In this document: piece after piece, positions 7,312 to 16,381 of the stretch
Layout of the letters: each line of letters begins with the position of its first letter
Position numbering within the stretch: position 1 is the first letter of the stretch
Assembly (NCBI RefSeq): GCF_040096075.1
Contig: NZ_JBBMFJ010000006.1
Span: forward strand, 1-64,000
Direction of reading: 5' to 3'
Length of the DNA: 64,000 nucleotides
Source of the DNA: Brotaphodocola faecis
GTDB taxonomy: Bacteria > Bacillota > Clostridia > Lachnospirales > Lachnospiraceae
Notes under the pieces: generated by a model
The model's input: the letters and a program-made list of their open reading frames with translations, nothing else
What the model was told of the DNA's origin: nothing
Databases searched by the model: none
Position numbers and translations under genes: made by a program

Positions 7312-8973
7312 ATGAGAAGTGATAATGCAAAAGCAGGCATGCAGCAGGCACCGGCCCGTTCCCTGTTCCGTGCGTTAGGATTAACCGATGAAGAGATGGA
7401 GCGCCCGTTAGTCGGCATTGTAAGCTCCTACAATGAGATTGTTCCGGGACACATGAACCTGGACAAGATCGTGGACGCGGTAAAACAGGGTGTTGCCATG
7501 GCAGGCGGTACCCCGATCGTATTCCCGGCCATTGCAGTATGTGACGGTATTGCCATGGGACATGTGGGAATGAAATACTCCCTGGTAACCCGTGACCTGA
7601 TTGCTGACTCCACCGAGTGTATGGCTATGGCACATCAGTTTGACGCTCTGGTTATGGTTCCGAACTGTGACAAAAACGTTCCGGGACTTTTAATGGCAGC
7701 AGCCCGCTTAAACATCCCTACCGTGTTCGTCAGCGGCGGCCCGATGTTAGCCGGCCACGTAAAAGGTGAGAAACGCAGCCTTTCCAGCATGTTTGAGGCA
7801 GTTGGCTCTTATGCGGCAGGCCTTATGTCTGAGGAAGATGTTAAAGAGTTTGAGTGCAAGGTCTGCCCGACCTGTGGTTCCTGCTCCGGTATGTACACCG
7901 CAAACAGCATGAACTGCCTGACCGAGGTCCTCGGCATGGGCTTAAGGGGCAACGGTACCATCCCGGCCGTTTACTCCGAGCGTCTGGTTCTGGCAAAGCA
8001 TGCAGGTATGGCTGTTATGGATATGTTAAAGAAGAACATCCGCCCGAGAGACATCATGACCGAGGCAGCATTCCGCAACGCTCTGACCATGGATATGGCT
8101 CTTGGCTGCAGCACCAACAGCATGCTGCATCTTCCGGCTATTGCCCATGAGGCAGGCGTGGAGCTGAATGTGGATATCGCAAACGAGATCAGCGCAAAGA
8201 CCCCGAACCTGTGCCACCTGGCACCGGCCGGACATACTTATATGGAAGACTTAAACGAGGCAGGTGGCATCTACGCAGTCATGAACGAGATCAGCAAGCT
8301 TGGCCTCTTAAATCTGGACTGCATGACTGTAACAGGCAGGACCGTTGGCGAGAACATTAAGGACTGCGTCAACAAGAACCCGGAGATTATCCGTCCGATC
8401 GACAATCCGTACTCAAAGACCGGCGGCATCGCAGTTCTGCGCGGCAACCTGGCACCGGATTCCTGTGTGGTAAAACGTTCCGCAGTTGCTCCGGAGATGC
8501 TGGTACACGAAGGACCGGCCCGCGTCTTCGACAGCGAGGACGATGCCATCGCAGCCATCAAGGGCGGCAAGATCGTAGCAGGTGATGTGGTCGTTATCCG
8601 TTATGAGGGACCGAAGGGCGGCCCGGGCATGAGAGAGATGTTAAACCCGACCTCTGCCATCGTCGGTATGGGCCTTGGCTCTACCGTAGCCCTGATCACC
8701 GACGGTCGTTTCAGCGGCGCATCCCGCGGCGCTTCCATTGGCCATGTGAGCCCGGAGGCAGCAGCAGGCGGCCCGATCGGCCTGGTGGAAGAGGGCGATA
8801 TCATTGCCATCGATATCAATGCCAATACCATCAACATGAAGGTATCCGATGAAGAACTGGCAAGACGCCGCGCGAACTGGACCCCGAAGACCAAAGAGGT
8901 CAGCGGATACTTAAAGCGCTACGCTGCACTGGTAACCAGCGCGGACAAGGGCGCAATCTTAAAAGGAAACTAA
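7312..8973 (+). CDS. ilvD: Dihydroxy-acid dehydratase
   Basis: Iron-sulfur enzyme that dehydrates 2,3-dihydroxy-isovalerate (and the methylvalerate analogue) in valine and isoleucine synthesis. 553 aa, full length. Cluster ligands are seen in VPNCDKNVPG and CPTCGSCSGMYTANSMNCL; the C-terminal block has TDGRFSGASRGASIGHVSPEA with the catalytic-type Ser. The ribosome site GAGGAGTCAG precedes the ATG. The upstream gap holds a small hairpin (GCCCG-tttta-CGGGC) that may set expression relative to leuB. Confidence 0.97.
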   Translation: MRSDNAKAGMQQAPARSLFRALGLTDEEMERPLVGIVSSYNEIVPGHMNLDKIVDAVKQGVAMAGGTPIVFPAIAVCDGIAMGHVGMKYSLVTRDLIADSTECMAMAHQFDALVMVPNCDKNVPGLLMAAARLNIPTVFVSGGPMLAGHVKGEKRSLSSMFEAVGSYAAGLMSEEDVKEFECKVCPTCGSCSGMYTANSMNCLTEVLGMGLRGNGTIPAVYSERLVLAKHAGMAVMDMLKKNIRPRDIMTEAAFRNALTMDMALGCSTNSMLHLPAIAHEAGVELNVDIANEISAKTPNLCHLAPAGHTYMEDLNEAGGIYAVMNEISKLGLLNLDCMTVTGRTVGENIKDCVNKNPEIIRPIDNPYSKTGGIAVLRGNLAPDSCVVKRSAVAPEMLVHEGPARVFDSEDDAIAAIKGGKIVAGDVVVIRYEGPKGGPGMREMLNPTSAIVGMGLGSTVALITDGRFSGASRGASIGHVSPEAAAGGPIGLVEEGDIIAIDINANTINMKVSDEELARRRANWTPKTKEVSGYLKRYAALVTSADKGAILKGN

Positions 8974-9012
8974 GTGTAAACCGTACCAGAGACAGATAAG
9001 GAGTGTTTTAAC

Positions 9013-10719
9013 ATGGCGGAAACCAGAGTATTGAATGGATCAGAAATCCTGATCGAGTGTTTAAAAGAACAGGGTGTAAAGACCGTGTTCGGTTATCCGG
9101 GAGGAGCCATCTTAAATATCTATGATGCGCTTTACAAGCATCAGGATGAGATTACCCACATCCTGACCTCCCACGAGCAGGGCGCGTCCCATGCGGCAGA
9201 CGGTTACGCGAGAACCACCGGAAAAGTCGGCGTATGCCTGGCTACATCCGGCCCTGGCGCTACCAATCTGGTAACCGGTATCGCTACCGCGTTCATGGAT
9301 TCCATCCCGATGGTAGCCATCACCTGCAACGTTGGCGTGAGCCTTCTTGGCCGTGACAGCTTCCAGGAGATCGACATCACCGGCGTGACCATGCCGATCA
9401 CCAAATATAACTTCATCGTAAAAGATATCAAAAAGCTGGCAGATACCGTGCGCCGCGCGTTCACCATTGCCCAGAGCGGCAGACCGGGCCCGGTCCTCAT
9501 CGATATCACCAAGGATGTGACTGCGGCTGAGTATGAATATACTCCGCAGGAACCGGCTCCGATTGAGCGCCAGACTGATACCATCCGCGAGGAGGACATT
9601 GAGACTGCGCTGGAGATGATCCGCAAGAGTCAGAAACCGTTCATTTTTGTAGGCGGCGGCGCCGTACTTTCCGGCGCATCCGAGGAGCTGAAGGTGCTGG
9701 CTCACAAGATTCAGGCACCGGTGGCCGATTCCCTGATGGGCAAGGGCGCGTTTGATGGAACCGACGAACTTTACACCGGCATGGTGGGCATGCATGGAAC
9801 CAAAACTTCCAACTTCGGCATCAGCGAGTGTGATCTCCTGATCGTGGCAGGTGCCCGCTTCAGTGACCGTGTGACCGGCAACGCATCCAAGTTCGCGAAG
9901 AACGCGAAGATTCTCCAGATCGATGTAGATCCGGCGGAGATCAACAAGAACATCCACACCCACGCAAGCATCATCGGTGACTTAAAGGTAGTTCTGCGTA
10001 AGCTCAACGCCCGTCTGGATCCGATGAATCATGAGGAGTGGCTCCAGCACGTAGAGCGGATGAAGGACATGTACCCGCTGCGCTACGACAAGACCCAGCT
10101 TACCGGCCCGTTCATCATGGAAACCATTGATGAGCTGACCAAAGGCGACGCTGTCATCTGTACCGAGGTTGGCCAGCATCAGATGTGGGCTGCCCAGTAC
10201 TACAAATACAGAAAGCCGAGAACTCTTCTTACCTCCGGCGGACTTGGCACCATGGGCTACGGCCTGGGCGCTTCCATCGGAGCCAAGATGGCCTGCGGCG
10301 ATATGGGACATCCGGATACTCCGGTGTTCAACATTGCCGGAGACGGCTGCTTCCGTATGAACATGAATGAAATCGCCACCGCGACCCGCTACAACATCCC
10401 GATCATTCAGGTGGTAGTGAACAACCATGTGCTCGGCATGGTGCGCCAGTGGCAGAACCTGTTCTACGGAAAGCGGTATTCACATACCGTATTAAATGAC
10501 GCAGTGGATTTCGTGAAGCTGGCTGAGGCCATGGGCGCGAAAGCTTACCGCGTGACCAGACAGGAAGACTTAAAGCCGGTTCTGGAGGAAGCCATCGCAT
10601 TACAGGCGCCGGTACTCATTGAGTGCCAGATCAACTGCGATGACAAGGTATACCCGATGGTATCACCGGGTGCCCCGATCCAGGATGCCTTTGATGACAC
10701 CGATCTGAAAATTAAATAG
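9013..10719 (+). CDS. ilvB: Acetolactate synthase, large (catalytic) subunit
   Basis: ThDP-dependent condensation of pyruvate (or pyruvate with 2-oxobutyrate) at the start of valine/isoleucine synthesis. 568 aa with three domains: the N-terminal Pyr domain (VFGYPGGAILNIYDAL; activating Glu in SHEQGASHAADGYAR), the central domain and the ThDP-binding PP domain (GDGCFRMNMNEIATATRYN ... VVVNN). FAD-site residues such as GxGA are in place. No ilvN regulatory subunit follows, so valine feedback would need a partner encoded elsewhere. AAGGAG lies 8 bp before the ATG. Confidence 0.95.
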   Translation: MAETRVLNGSEILIECLKEQGVKTVFGYPGGAILNIYDALYKHQDEITHILTSHEQGASHAADGYARTTGKVGVCLATSGPGATNLVTGIATAFMDSIPMVAITCNVGVSLLGRDSFQEIDITGVTMPITKYNFIVKDIKKLADTVRRAFTIAQSGRPGPVLIDITKDVTAAEYEYTPQEPAPIERQTDTIREEDIETALEMIRKSQKPFIFVGGGAVLSGASEELKVLAHKIQAPVADSLMGKGAFDGTDELYTGMVGMHGTKTSNFGISECDLLIVAGARFSDRVTGNASKFAKNAKILQIDVDPAEINKNIHTHASIIGDLKVVLRKLNARLDPMNHEEWLQHVERMKDMYPLRYDKTQLTGPFIMETIDELTKGDAVICTEVGQHQMWAAQYYKYRKPRTLLTSGGLGTMGYGLGASIGAKMACGDMGHPDTPVFNIAGDGCFRMNMNEIATATRYNIPIIQVVVNNHVLGMVRQWQNLFYGKRYSHTVLNDAVDFVKLAEAMGAKAYRVTRQEDLKPVLEEAIALQAPVLIECQINCDDKVYPMVSPGAPIQDAFDDTDLKIK

Positions 10720-10769
10720 CAGGATGACTTAGAGAGCAGAGAAAAGGTTATCTGATCAATTTTGTCCGT

Positions 10770-10820
10770 AACGATCCGGGACAGGTGTTTTTGTGTACTC
10801 TGTCTCGGATTGTTATTATA
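10770..10820 (+). terminator. Terminator-like hairpin after ilvB
   Basis: AACGATCCGGGACAG (10770-10784) pairs with CTGTCTCGGATTGTT (10800-10814) with G-U pairs, followed by an A/T-rich stretch instead of a pure T run. It ends the leuB-ilvD-ilvB unit. Confidence 0.65.
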
Positions 10821-10862
10821 TAATTATGAAAAATCTAATTCATGAAGAAGGAGGAAGAAACA

Positions 10863-11948
10863 ATGGGAAGAGTCTACAATTTCTCAGCAGGACCAGCCGT
10901 ATTACCGGAGGAAGTCCTGAAGGAAGCCGCAGAAGAAATGCTTGATTACAGAGGCACCGGCATGTCAGTTATGGAGATGAGCCATCGATCTAAAGCCTTT
11001 GAGACCATCATCGAAGAAGCGGAGCAGGACCTTCGGGATCTGATGAACATTCCGGATAATTACAAAGTGCTGTTTTTGCAGGGAGGCGCCCATCTGCAGT
11101 TCTCCGCCATTCCGCAGAATCTGATGAAAAACGGCGTAGCCGATTACATCATCACGGGTCAGTGGGCGAAGAAGGCATTCAAGGAAGCGCAGAAATACGG
11201 AAAGGCAGTAGCTGTTGCATCAAGTGAAGACAAGACCTTCAGCTACATTCCGGACTGCTCTGACCTGCCGATCGACGACGACGCGGATTATGTATACATC
11301 TGCGAGAACAACACGATCTACGGCACCAAATACAAAACCCTGCCAAATACCAAGGGGAAAACGCTGGTGGCTGACATCTCTTCCTGCTTCCTTTCTGAGC
11401 CGGTGGATGTAACAAAGTATGGCCTGCTTTATGGCGGTGCCCAGAAGAATGTAGGACCGGCAGGCGTGGTCATTGTGATCATCCGCGAGGACCTGATTAC
11501 TGAGGATGTACTTCCGGGAACCCCAACCATCTGCCAGTATAAGGTACAGGCAGACGCCAAGTCTCTTTACAATACCCCGCCATGCTATGGTATCTACATC
11601 TGCGGCAAGGTATTCAAATGGTTAAAGAAGCGCGGCGGCCTGGAAGCCATGAAGGAGTACAACGAAAAGAAGGCGAAGATCCTCTACGATTTCCTGGACC
11701 AGAGCAAGTTGTTTAAGGGAACCGTGGCTAAAGAGGACCGCTCTTTAATGAACGTTCCGTTCGTGACCGGAGACAAGGATCTGGACGCAGAGTTTGTCAA
11801 AGAGGCAACCGCTGCAGGATTTGTTAACTTAAAGGGACACCGCACCGTAGGCGGCATGCGTGCCAGCATTTACAATGCCATGCCGATGGAAGGCGTGGAG
11901 AAGCTGGTTGAGTTCATGAAGAAATTCGAGGAGGCGCATCAGGCATGA
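10863..11948 (+). CDS. serC: Phosphoserine aminotransferase
   Basis: PLP enzyme converting 3-phosphohydroxypyruvate and glutamate to phosphoserine in serine synthesis. 361 aa. It starts MGRVYNFSAGPAVLP, the family N-terminus; the PLP lysine is in YGGAQKNVGPAG. The ATG at 10863 is chosen because AAGGAGG lies 8 bp upstream; an ATG at 10842 has no such site. The gene overlaps serA by 4 bp (ATGA), a tight translational coupling of the two serine-pathway enzymes. Confidence 0.96.
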   Translation: MGRVYNFSAGPAVLPEEVLKEAAEEMLDYRGTGMSVMEMSHRSKAFETIIEEAEQDLRDLMNIPDNYKVLFLQGGAHLQFSAIPQNLMKNGVADYIITGQWAKKAFKEAQKYGKAVAVASSEDKTFSYIPDCSDLPIDDDADYVYICENNTIYGTKYKTLPNTKGKTLVADISSCFLSEPVDVTKYGLLYGGAQKNVGPAGVVIVIIREDLITEDVLPGTPTICQYKVQADAKSLYNTPPCYGIYICGKVFKWLKKRGGLEAMKEYNEKKAKILYDFLDQSKLFKGTVAKEDRSLMNVPFVTGDKDLDAEFVKEATAAGFVNLKGHRTVGGMRASIYNAMPMEGVEKLVEFMKKFEEAHQA

Positions 11949-13105
11949 GAAAGATCCATTGCATTAACGCCATTTCCAAATATGGTACAGACCAGTTTAC
12001 AGAGGACTATGAGCTTACCGATGAGGTGAATGAGGCAGAGGGTATTCTGGTCCGCAGCGCATCCCTTCATGAAATGCAGTTTTCCAATTCCCTGCTGGCC
12101 ATTGCCCGTGCCGGAGCCGGTGTCAACAACATTCCGTTAGATGCCTGCGCCCAGGAAGGTATTGTGGTGTTTAACACTCCGGGCGCCAACGCAAATGGCG
12201 TAAAAGAGCTGGTGCTGGCCGGACTGTTCCTGGCATCCCGTGATATCGTGGGCGGTATCGAATGGTGCAAAGAGAACAAAGACGACGCAAACATCGGAAA
12301 AACCGCGGAGAAGGCCAAGAAAGCCTTTGCCGGATGTGAGATCAAAGGCAAGAAGCTTGGCGTGGTAGGCCTGGGCGCCATCGGTGCCGAGGTTGCAAAC
12401 GCAGCCATTGCCCTTGGCATGGAAGTATACGGCTATGACCCGTACATTTCCGTCAACGCGGCATGGAGACTGTCCCGCGATGTGAAGCATACCACCAGCC
12501 TGGATACCATCTGCCAGGAGTGTGATTACATCACCCTGCATGTTCCGGCAGTGGATTCCACAAAGGGCATGATCAACAAGGCAGCGCTCGACCAGATGAA
12601 GGACGGCGTGGTAATCTTAAACTTTGCCCGTGATGTTCTGGTCAATGAGGATGACCTGGCTGAGGCCTTAAAGTCCGGCAAGGTGAAGCAATATGTGACA
12701 GACTTTGCAAATCCGAAATCCGTGACCATGGAACATACCATCGTGATCCCGCACCTGGGCGCTTCCACCGAGGAGTCCGAGGATAACTGCGCGAAGATGG
12801 CAGTTCAGGAGATCATGGATTATCTGGAAAACGGCAACATCCGCAATTCCGTGAACTATCCGGCCTGCGATATGGGCGTGAAGAAGACGGCTTGCCGCGT
12901 AGCGGTATTACATATGAACATTCCGAACATGATCGGCCAGATTACCGGAGTGCTGGCAGCCGGAAAGATCAACATTTCTGACATGACCAACAAGAGCCGC
13001 GATAAATTCGCGTACACCCTGATGGACCTGGAGCATACGCCGGATGACATCATGGTGCAGAAGTTAAATGCCATTGAGGGCGTGTTAAGAGTCAGACTCA
13101 TCTGA
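11945..13105 (+). CDS. serA: D-3-phosphoglycerate dehydrogenase
   Basis: First step of serine synthesis: 3-phosphoglycerate to 3-phosphohydroxypyruvate with NAD. 386 aa; substrate domain, Rossmann fold (GVVGLGAIGAEVANAA), then the catalytic His in IPHLGASTEESEDN, and a C-terminal ACT domain from about residue 315 (VAVLHMNIPNMIGQITGVLAAGKINI) that could bind serine for feedback. Shorter than E. coli-type long SerA with an ASB domain, usual for clostridia. Starts inside the serC stop codon. Confidence 0.95.
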   Translation: MRKIHCINAISKYGTDQFTEDYELTDEVNEAEGILVRSASLHEMQFSNSLLAIARAGAGVNNIPLDACAQEGIVVFNTPGANANGVKELVLAGLFLASRDIVGGIEWCKENKDDANIGKTAEKAKKAFAGCEIKGKKLGVVGLGAIGAEVANAAIALGMEVYGYDPYISVNAAWRLSRDVKHTTSLDTICQECDYITLHVPAVDSTKGMINKAALDQMKDGVVILNFARDVLVNEDDLAEALKSGKVKQYVTDFANPKSVTMEHTIVIPHLGASTEESEDNCAKMAVQEIMDYLENGNIRNSVNYPACDMGVKKTACRVAVLHMNIPNMIGQITGVLAAGKINISDMTNKSRDKFAYTLMDLEHTPDDIMVQKLNAIEGVLRVRLI

Positions 13106-13110
13106 TTTTG

Positions 13111-13153
13111 CAATTTTCGTAACTGTGAGGGTACTGAACAGTTACCAATTTTC
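13111..13153. mobile_element. 27-bp IS66-like mini-insertion with 8-bp target duplication
   Basis: Core 13119-13145 begins GTAACTGT and ends ACAGTTAC (8-bp inverted ends). It is flanked on both sides by the direct repeat CAATTTTC (13111-13118 and 13146-13153). GTAA termini and an 8-bp duplication are features of the IS66 family. The core is the exact reverse complement of 33777-33803, the left end of the larger mini-element in this window. Confidence 0.7.
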
Positions 13154-13193
13154 AAAAATATGGCGGCGGTTTTGTGGCCGCTGCAGCAACATA

Positions 13194-14171
13194 CTATTTC
13201 AGAAGGCTGGGGATATCAAGAAGTCCCCAGCCTTGCTGGTTTCTGGGGAGGCCAAGATCCACGGCACGCTCCCGCAGAAAAAGCTTCACATCCCGGTTGG
13301 ACATTTCCGGATGCTGCTCTAAAAGCAGGGCAATGGCGCCGGACACGTAAGGAGTAGCCATGCTAGTGCCGCTTTTTACAGCGTAGCCGCCGGGCTGGTT
13401 GCTGCAGCTTGTGATGGCGGCTCCCGGAGCGACAATATCCGGCTTGCAGATGCAGGAGCGTGTGGGGCCGCGGCCGGAGTAGTCGGACATGCGGTTCCCC
13501 ATGACATTTACTTCCTTATCGTCATCGGAGCAGCCTACGGTAATGACCTTGCGGCTGATGCCGGGGGTGGTGATGGTCCCGCTTCCGGGTCCCATATTTC
13601 CGGCGGCGACCACGACCACAAAGCCGGCGTCCCAGATCTCCTCCACACCCCGTACCAGAGCGGAATTCTCGCTCATGTTCCGGCCGGAGAAGGAACCGAC
13701 GGAGACGTTGACGATGCGGATATTGTAGTGGTCCCGCTGCTGCAGGACGGTGTGAAGTCCGGAAAGCACATCCGAGACATAGCCGCCGCCCCGTTTGTCC
13801 AGAACCTTGACCGGAATCAGGTGGCAGCCGGGCGCAACACCGCAGAAGCGGCCGCCGCTGGCACTGCCGTCTCCGCCGATGATGCCACAGACATGGGTGC
13901 CGTGGCCGTTGTCGTCATAGGGAATCCTGCGCCGCCTTACCATATCGAAAAAGGCCGCGATCCGGCCTTTGTAATCTTCGTGAGGAAAGCAGCCGGTATC
14001 CAGCACAGCCACGCCGATGCCGCGCCCGGAAGGGCGGGCAGAGCCGGATCCAGAACCGGGAAAATGTGCAGAGGGAGTCTGGCCCATGGGAAGCCTCGGA
14101 AGCTGTTTTAGTGTTATGATATTCAAGGGAAGCGCGCGTGGTGAGCTTTCCATATTTAAGAATATCTTCAT
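13194..14171 (-). CDS. Subtilisin-like serine peptidase (S8), intracellular type
   Basis: 325 aa peptidase. The catalytic triad is visible: Asp58 (AVLDTG), His93 (NGHGTHVCG) and Ser270 (SGTSMATPYVSG), with the oxyanion Asn192 (AAGNMGPG). There is no signal peptide; the N-terminus is only a short extension (about 50 residues), reminiscent of intracellular subtilases that are kept inactive by an N-terminal tail. Probably degrades cytoplasmic protein late in growth or in sporulation (inference). Monocistronic, minus strand, convergent with serA; it ends 40 bp beyond the mini-insertion. Confidence 0.9.
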   Translation of the reverse strand: MKIFLNMESSPRALPLNIITLKQLPRLPMGQTPSAHFPGSGSGSARPSGRGIGVAVLDTGCFPHEDYKGRIAAFFDMVRRRRIPYDDNGHGTHVCGIIGGDGSASGGRFCGVAPGCHLIPVKVLDKRGGGYVSDVLSGLHTVLQQRDHYNIRIVNVSVGSFSGRNMSENSALVRGVEEIWDAGFVVVVAAGNMGPGSGTITTPGISRKVITVGCSDDDKEVNVMGNRMSDYSGRGPTRSCICKPDIVAPGAAITSCSNQPGGYAVKSGTSMATPYVSGAIALLLEQHPEMSNRDVKLFLRERAVDLGLPRNQQGWGLLDIPSLLK

Positions 14172-14278
14172 AATCTATTTAAACATTATACAAACATTTT
14201 CGTAAGGCATATGTTATACTAAAGTCAGAAAAAAGATAAACATCTGAACTCCTTAAAACTTTTTTGAAACGAATATGT

Positions 14279-14326
14279 AAAAAAAGAAACCTGTGCAACC
14301 ATCACGGCACAGGTTTCTTTTTGTTT
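14279..14326. terminator. Strong bidirectional hairpin upstream of recA
   Basis: AAAAAGAAACCTGTGC and its complement GCACAGGTTTCTTTTT surround a short loop; T runs follow on both strands. No gene on either strand ends just before it, so it may insulate recA from read-through or end a short untranslated transcript. The rest of 14172-14562 holds two promoters and a LexA box. Confidence 0.7.
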
Positions 14327-14332
14327 TTTGGT

Positions 14333-14362
14333 TTGACATGGTGCCCTGCGGCATGCTATAGT
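14333..14362 (+). promoter_or_regulatory. Distal promoter of recA
   Basis: TTGACA (14333-14338), 18-bp spacer, TATAGT (14357-14362), about 200 bp before the recA start codon. Confidence 0.55.
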
Positions 14363-14456
14363 GAAAGTGCAGTCCGGACGGTGCTTCTGTTCCGTCTATT
14401 TTCAAAAGAATTATCCGGCATCTCGCCAGAATCCCGGAAGAAATTAAGGTAATTTA

Positions 14457-14485
14457 TTGACATTTGAATCAGTTTATACTATGAT
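14457..14485 (+). promoter_or_regulatory. Proximal promoter of recA
   Basis: TTGACA (14457-14462), 17-bp spacer, TATGAT (14480-14485). The LexA box begins 15 bp after the -10 element, so a bound repressor would block this promoter. Confidence 0.7.
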
Positions 14486-14499
14486 TAGAACATCGGAAA

Positions 14500-14511
14500 G
14501 AACATTTGTTC
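14500..14511 (+). promoter_or_regulatory. LexA (SOS) operator of recA
   Basis: GAACATTTGTTC fits the Gram-positive Cheo/LexA box GAACNNNNGTTC exactly. It lies between the proximal promoter and recA, the usual place for SOS control. Confidence 0.85.
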
Positions 14512-14562
14512 GCAGCTGCAAAAGCGATTGTAGCTACGCTGGTTCTGCATTTGGAGGAAAAT

Positions 14563-15651
14563 ATGAATAAAGACGATAAATTAAAAGCCCTTGACGCTGC
14601 CATCACACAGATTGAGAAGTCCTATGGAAAAGGTTCCATCATGAAACTCGGTGATTCCGGCGCCAACATGAATATTGAAACTGTACCGACTGGTTCCATC
14701 AGCCTGGATATCGCGCTGGGCCTTGGCGGTGTGCCGAAGGGCCGTGTCATTGAGATCTACGGACCGGAGTCCAGTGGTAAGACCACCGTAGCGCTCCACA
14801 TGGTAGCTGAGGTGCAGAAGCGTGGCGGTATTGCCGGTTTCATCGACGCGGAGCACGCCCTTGACCCGGTATACGCAAAGAACATTGGCGTAGATATTGA
14901 CAACCTTTACATTTCCCAGCCGGACAACGGTGAGCAGGCACTGGAGATCACCGAGACCATGGTGCGCTCCGGCGCGGTAGACATTGTCATTGTGGACTCT
15001 GTTGCAGCCCTGGTTCCGAAGGCTGAGATTGACGGCGAGATGGGTGATTCCCACGTGGGCCTGCAGGCACGTCTTATGTCCCAGGCATTGCGTAAGCTGA
15101 CCGGTATCATCAGCAAGTCCAACTGCTGTGTCATCTTCATCAACCAGCTGCGTGAGAAGGTCGGCGTTATGTTCGGCAACCCGGAAACCACCACCGGCGG
15201 CCGCGCGCTGAAGTTCTACTCTTCCGTCCGCATGGATGTGCGCCGTGTCGAATCCATCAAGCAGGGCGGCGAGGTCATTGGTAACCATGTCCGCGTGAAA
15301 GTTGTAAAGAACAAGATTGCTCCGCCATTCAAGGAGGCAGAGTTTGACATCATGTTTGGTCAGGGCATTTCCAAAGAGGGAGATATCCTGGATCTGGCAG
15401 TCAAGGACGACATCGTGGAGAAGAGTGGTGCCTGGTATGCCTACGGCGGCGCCAAGATCGGCCAGGGCCGTGAGAATGCCAAATCTTACTTAAGAGAGCA
15501 TCCGGCAGTCTGCGCTGAGGTTGAGACAAAAGTCCGTGAGAAGCACGGGCTCCCGGCAGATGAAACCGTAGCAGCCCTTGCTGCAAATGCAGCCGAGGAA
15601 GAGGCCCAGGACGCAGCATTCGCTGCGGCTGAGCTGGAAGATGCAGAGTAA
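14563..15651 (+). CDS. recA: Recombinase A
   Basis: ATP-dependent DNA strand exchange protein and SOS co-protease; cytoplasmic. 362 aa. Walker A is GPESSGKTTVALH, Walker B IVIVDSVAAL; the DNA-binding loop regions (EKVGVMFGNPETTTGGRALKFY) and the C-terminal acidic tail (DAAFAAAELEDAE) are typical. Start MNKDDKLKALDAAITQIEK follows GGAGG by 6 bp; the open frame extends further up to a TTG at 14506 inside the operator, which is not plausible. recX follows after 3 bp. Confidence 0.98.
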   Translation: MNKDDKLKALDAAITQIEKSYGKGSIMKLGDSGANMNIETVPTGSISLDIALGLGGVPKGRVIEIYGPESSGKTTVALHMVAEVQKRGGIAGFIDAEHALDPVYAKNIGVDIDNLYISQPDNGEQALEITETMVRSGAVDIVIVDSVAALVPKAEIDGEMGDSHVGLQARLMSQALRKLTGIISKSNCCVIFINQLREKVGVMFGNPETTTGGRALKFYSSVRMDVRRVESIKQGGEVIGNHVRVKVVKNKIAPPFKEAEFDIMFGQGISKEGDILDLAVKDDIVEKSGAWYAYGGAKIGQGRENAKSYLREHPAVCAEVETKVREKHGLPADETVAALAANAAEEEAQDAAFAAAELEDAE

Positions 15652-15654
15652 GCC

Positions 15655-16122
15655 ATGAAAGATTACAGAACAGTCCGGGAGTGCGCCCTCGCACTCCTGG
15701 AGTTTCGTGACCGCACAGAGCGGGAACTGCGCCAGAAGTTAAAAGAACGCGAATACAGCGCCGAGGAGATTGAGGAGACGGTACTCTTTTTAAAGGAGTA
15801 CCGTTATTTAGACGATGAGGCCTATGCGGGGCGTTACATCCGCTCCTGCGCCGCAAGAAAAAGCCGCCGCCAGATCCGGGCGGATCTGGAGCGCAAAGGG
15901 GTCTCCCGGGAAGTCATTGACCTGCAGCTTCAGGAGGAAGAGGTGGACGAGGACAGCCAGATTAAAAAGCTCCTCCAGAAGAAGGGATATGAGCCCGGAA
16001 AGCGTTTGGAAGCAACAGAGTACCGGCGCATTATGGGGATTCTGGGCCGGCGCGGATTTTCCGGGGAAGCCATCCGCAGAGTCATGGAAAGCATGCGGGA
16101 AGAACAGGAAGAATTTTTCTGA
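15655..16122 (+). CDS. recX: Regulatory protein RecX
   Basis: RecX binds RecA filaments and restrains or reverses them. 155 aa, all helical, made of three-helix RecX repeats: ECALALLEFRDRTERELRQKLKE, DDEAYAGRYIRSCAARKSRRQIRADLERKGV, and the C-terminal RRIMGILGRRGFSGEAIRRVM. It begins 3 bp after recA, so the two are co-transcribed and share the LexA box. Confidence 0.93.
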   Translation: MKDYRTVRECALALLEFRDRTERELRQKLKEREYSAEEIEETVLFLKEYRYLDDEAYAGRYIRSCAARKSRRQIRADLERKGVSREVIDLQLQEEEVDEDSQIKKLLQKKGYEPGKRLEATEYRRIMGILGRRGFSGEAIRRVMESMREEQEEFF

Positions 16123-16166
16123 TTCGTGACGTGGGATGCGCAATGAACTTCTACAGAGTTATTGAC

Positions 16167-16237
16167 GTTGCTGCGTACACGTTGTGTAAACAGCAACGCG
16201 ATTTTGCCGATGCTTCGCATTCCAAATCGGCAAAATC
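16167..16237. repeat. Two adjacent perfect stem-loops between recX and rny
   Basis: GTTGCTG (16167-16173) pairs with CAGCAAC (16191-16197). GATTTTGCCGAT (16200-16211) pairs with ATCGGCAAAATC (16226-16237). Neither is followed by a T run, so a standard terminator is not evident; they could be an extragenic repeat or an RNA processing signal. Confidence 0.6.
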
Positions 16238-16303
16238 TGCAGCCACCACTGAATCATACGGAATTTTCAGTTCAGAAAATTCTTACCCATGAAAGGTATC
16301 TTA

Positions 16304-16332
16304 TTGACATAGTGCACAAAACAGTTTAAAAT
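16304..16332 (+). promoter_or_regulatory. Promoter of rny
   Basis: TTGACA (16304-16309), 17-bp spacer, TAAAAT (16327-16332). Confidence 0.75.
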
Positions 16333-16381
16333 TGTAGTGTTGTATTGGTGTACAATGAAAACTAAATAAGGAGGTGCTCCT

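Noticed and set aside
9112..9963. Long open frame on the minus strand inside ilvB
   Set aside because: It is antisense to a well-conserved enzyme, has no ribosome site and encodes a protein without recognisable family.
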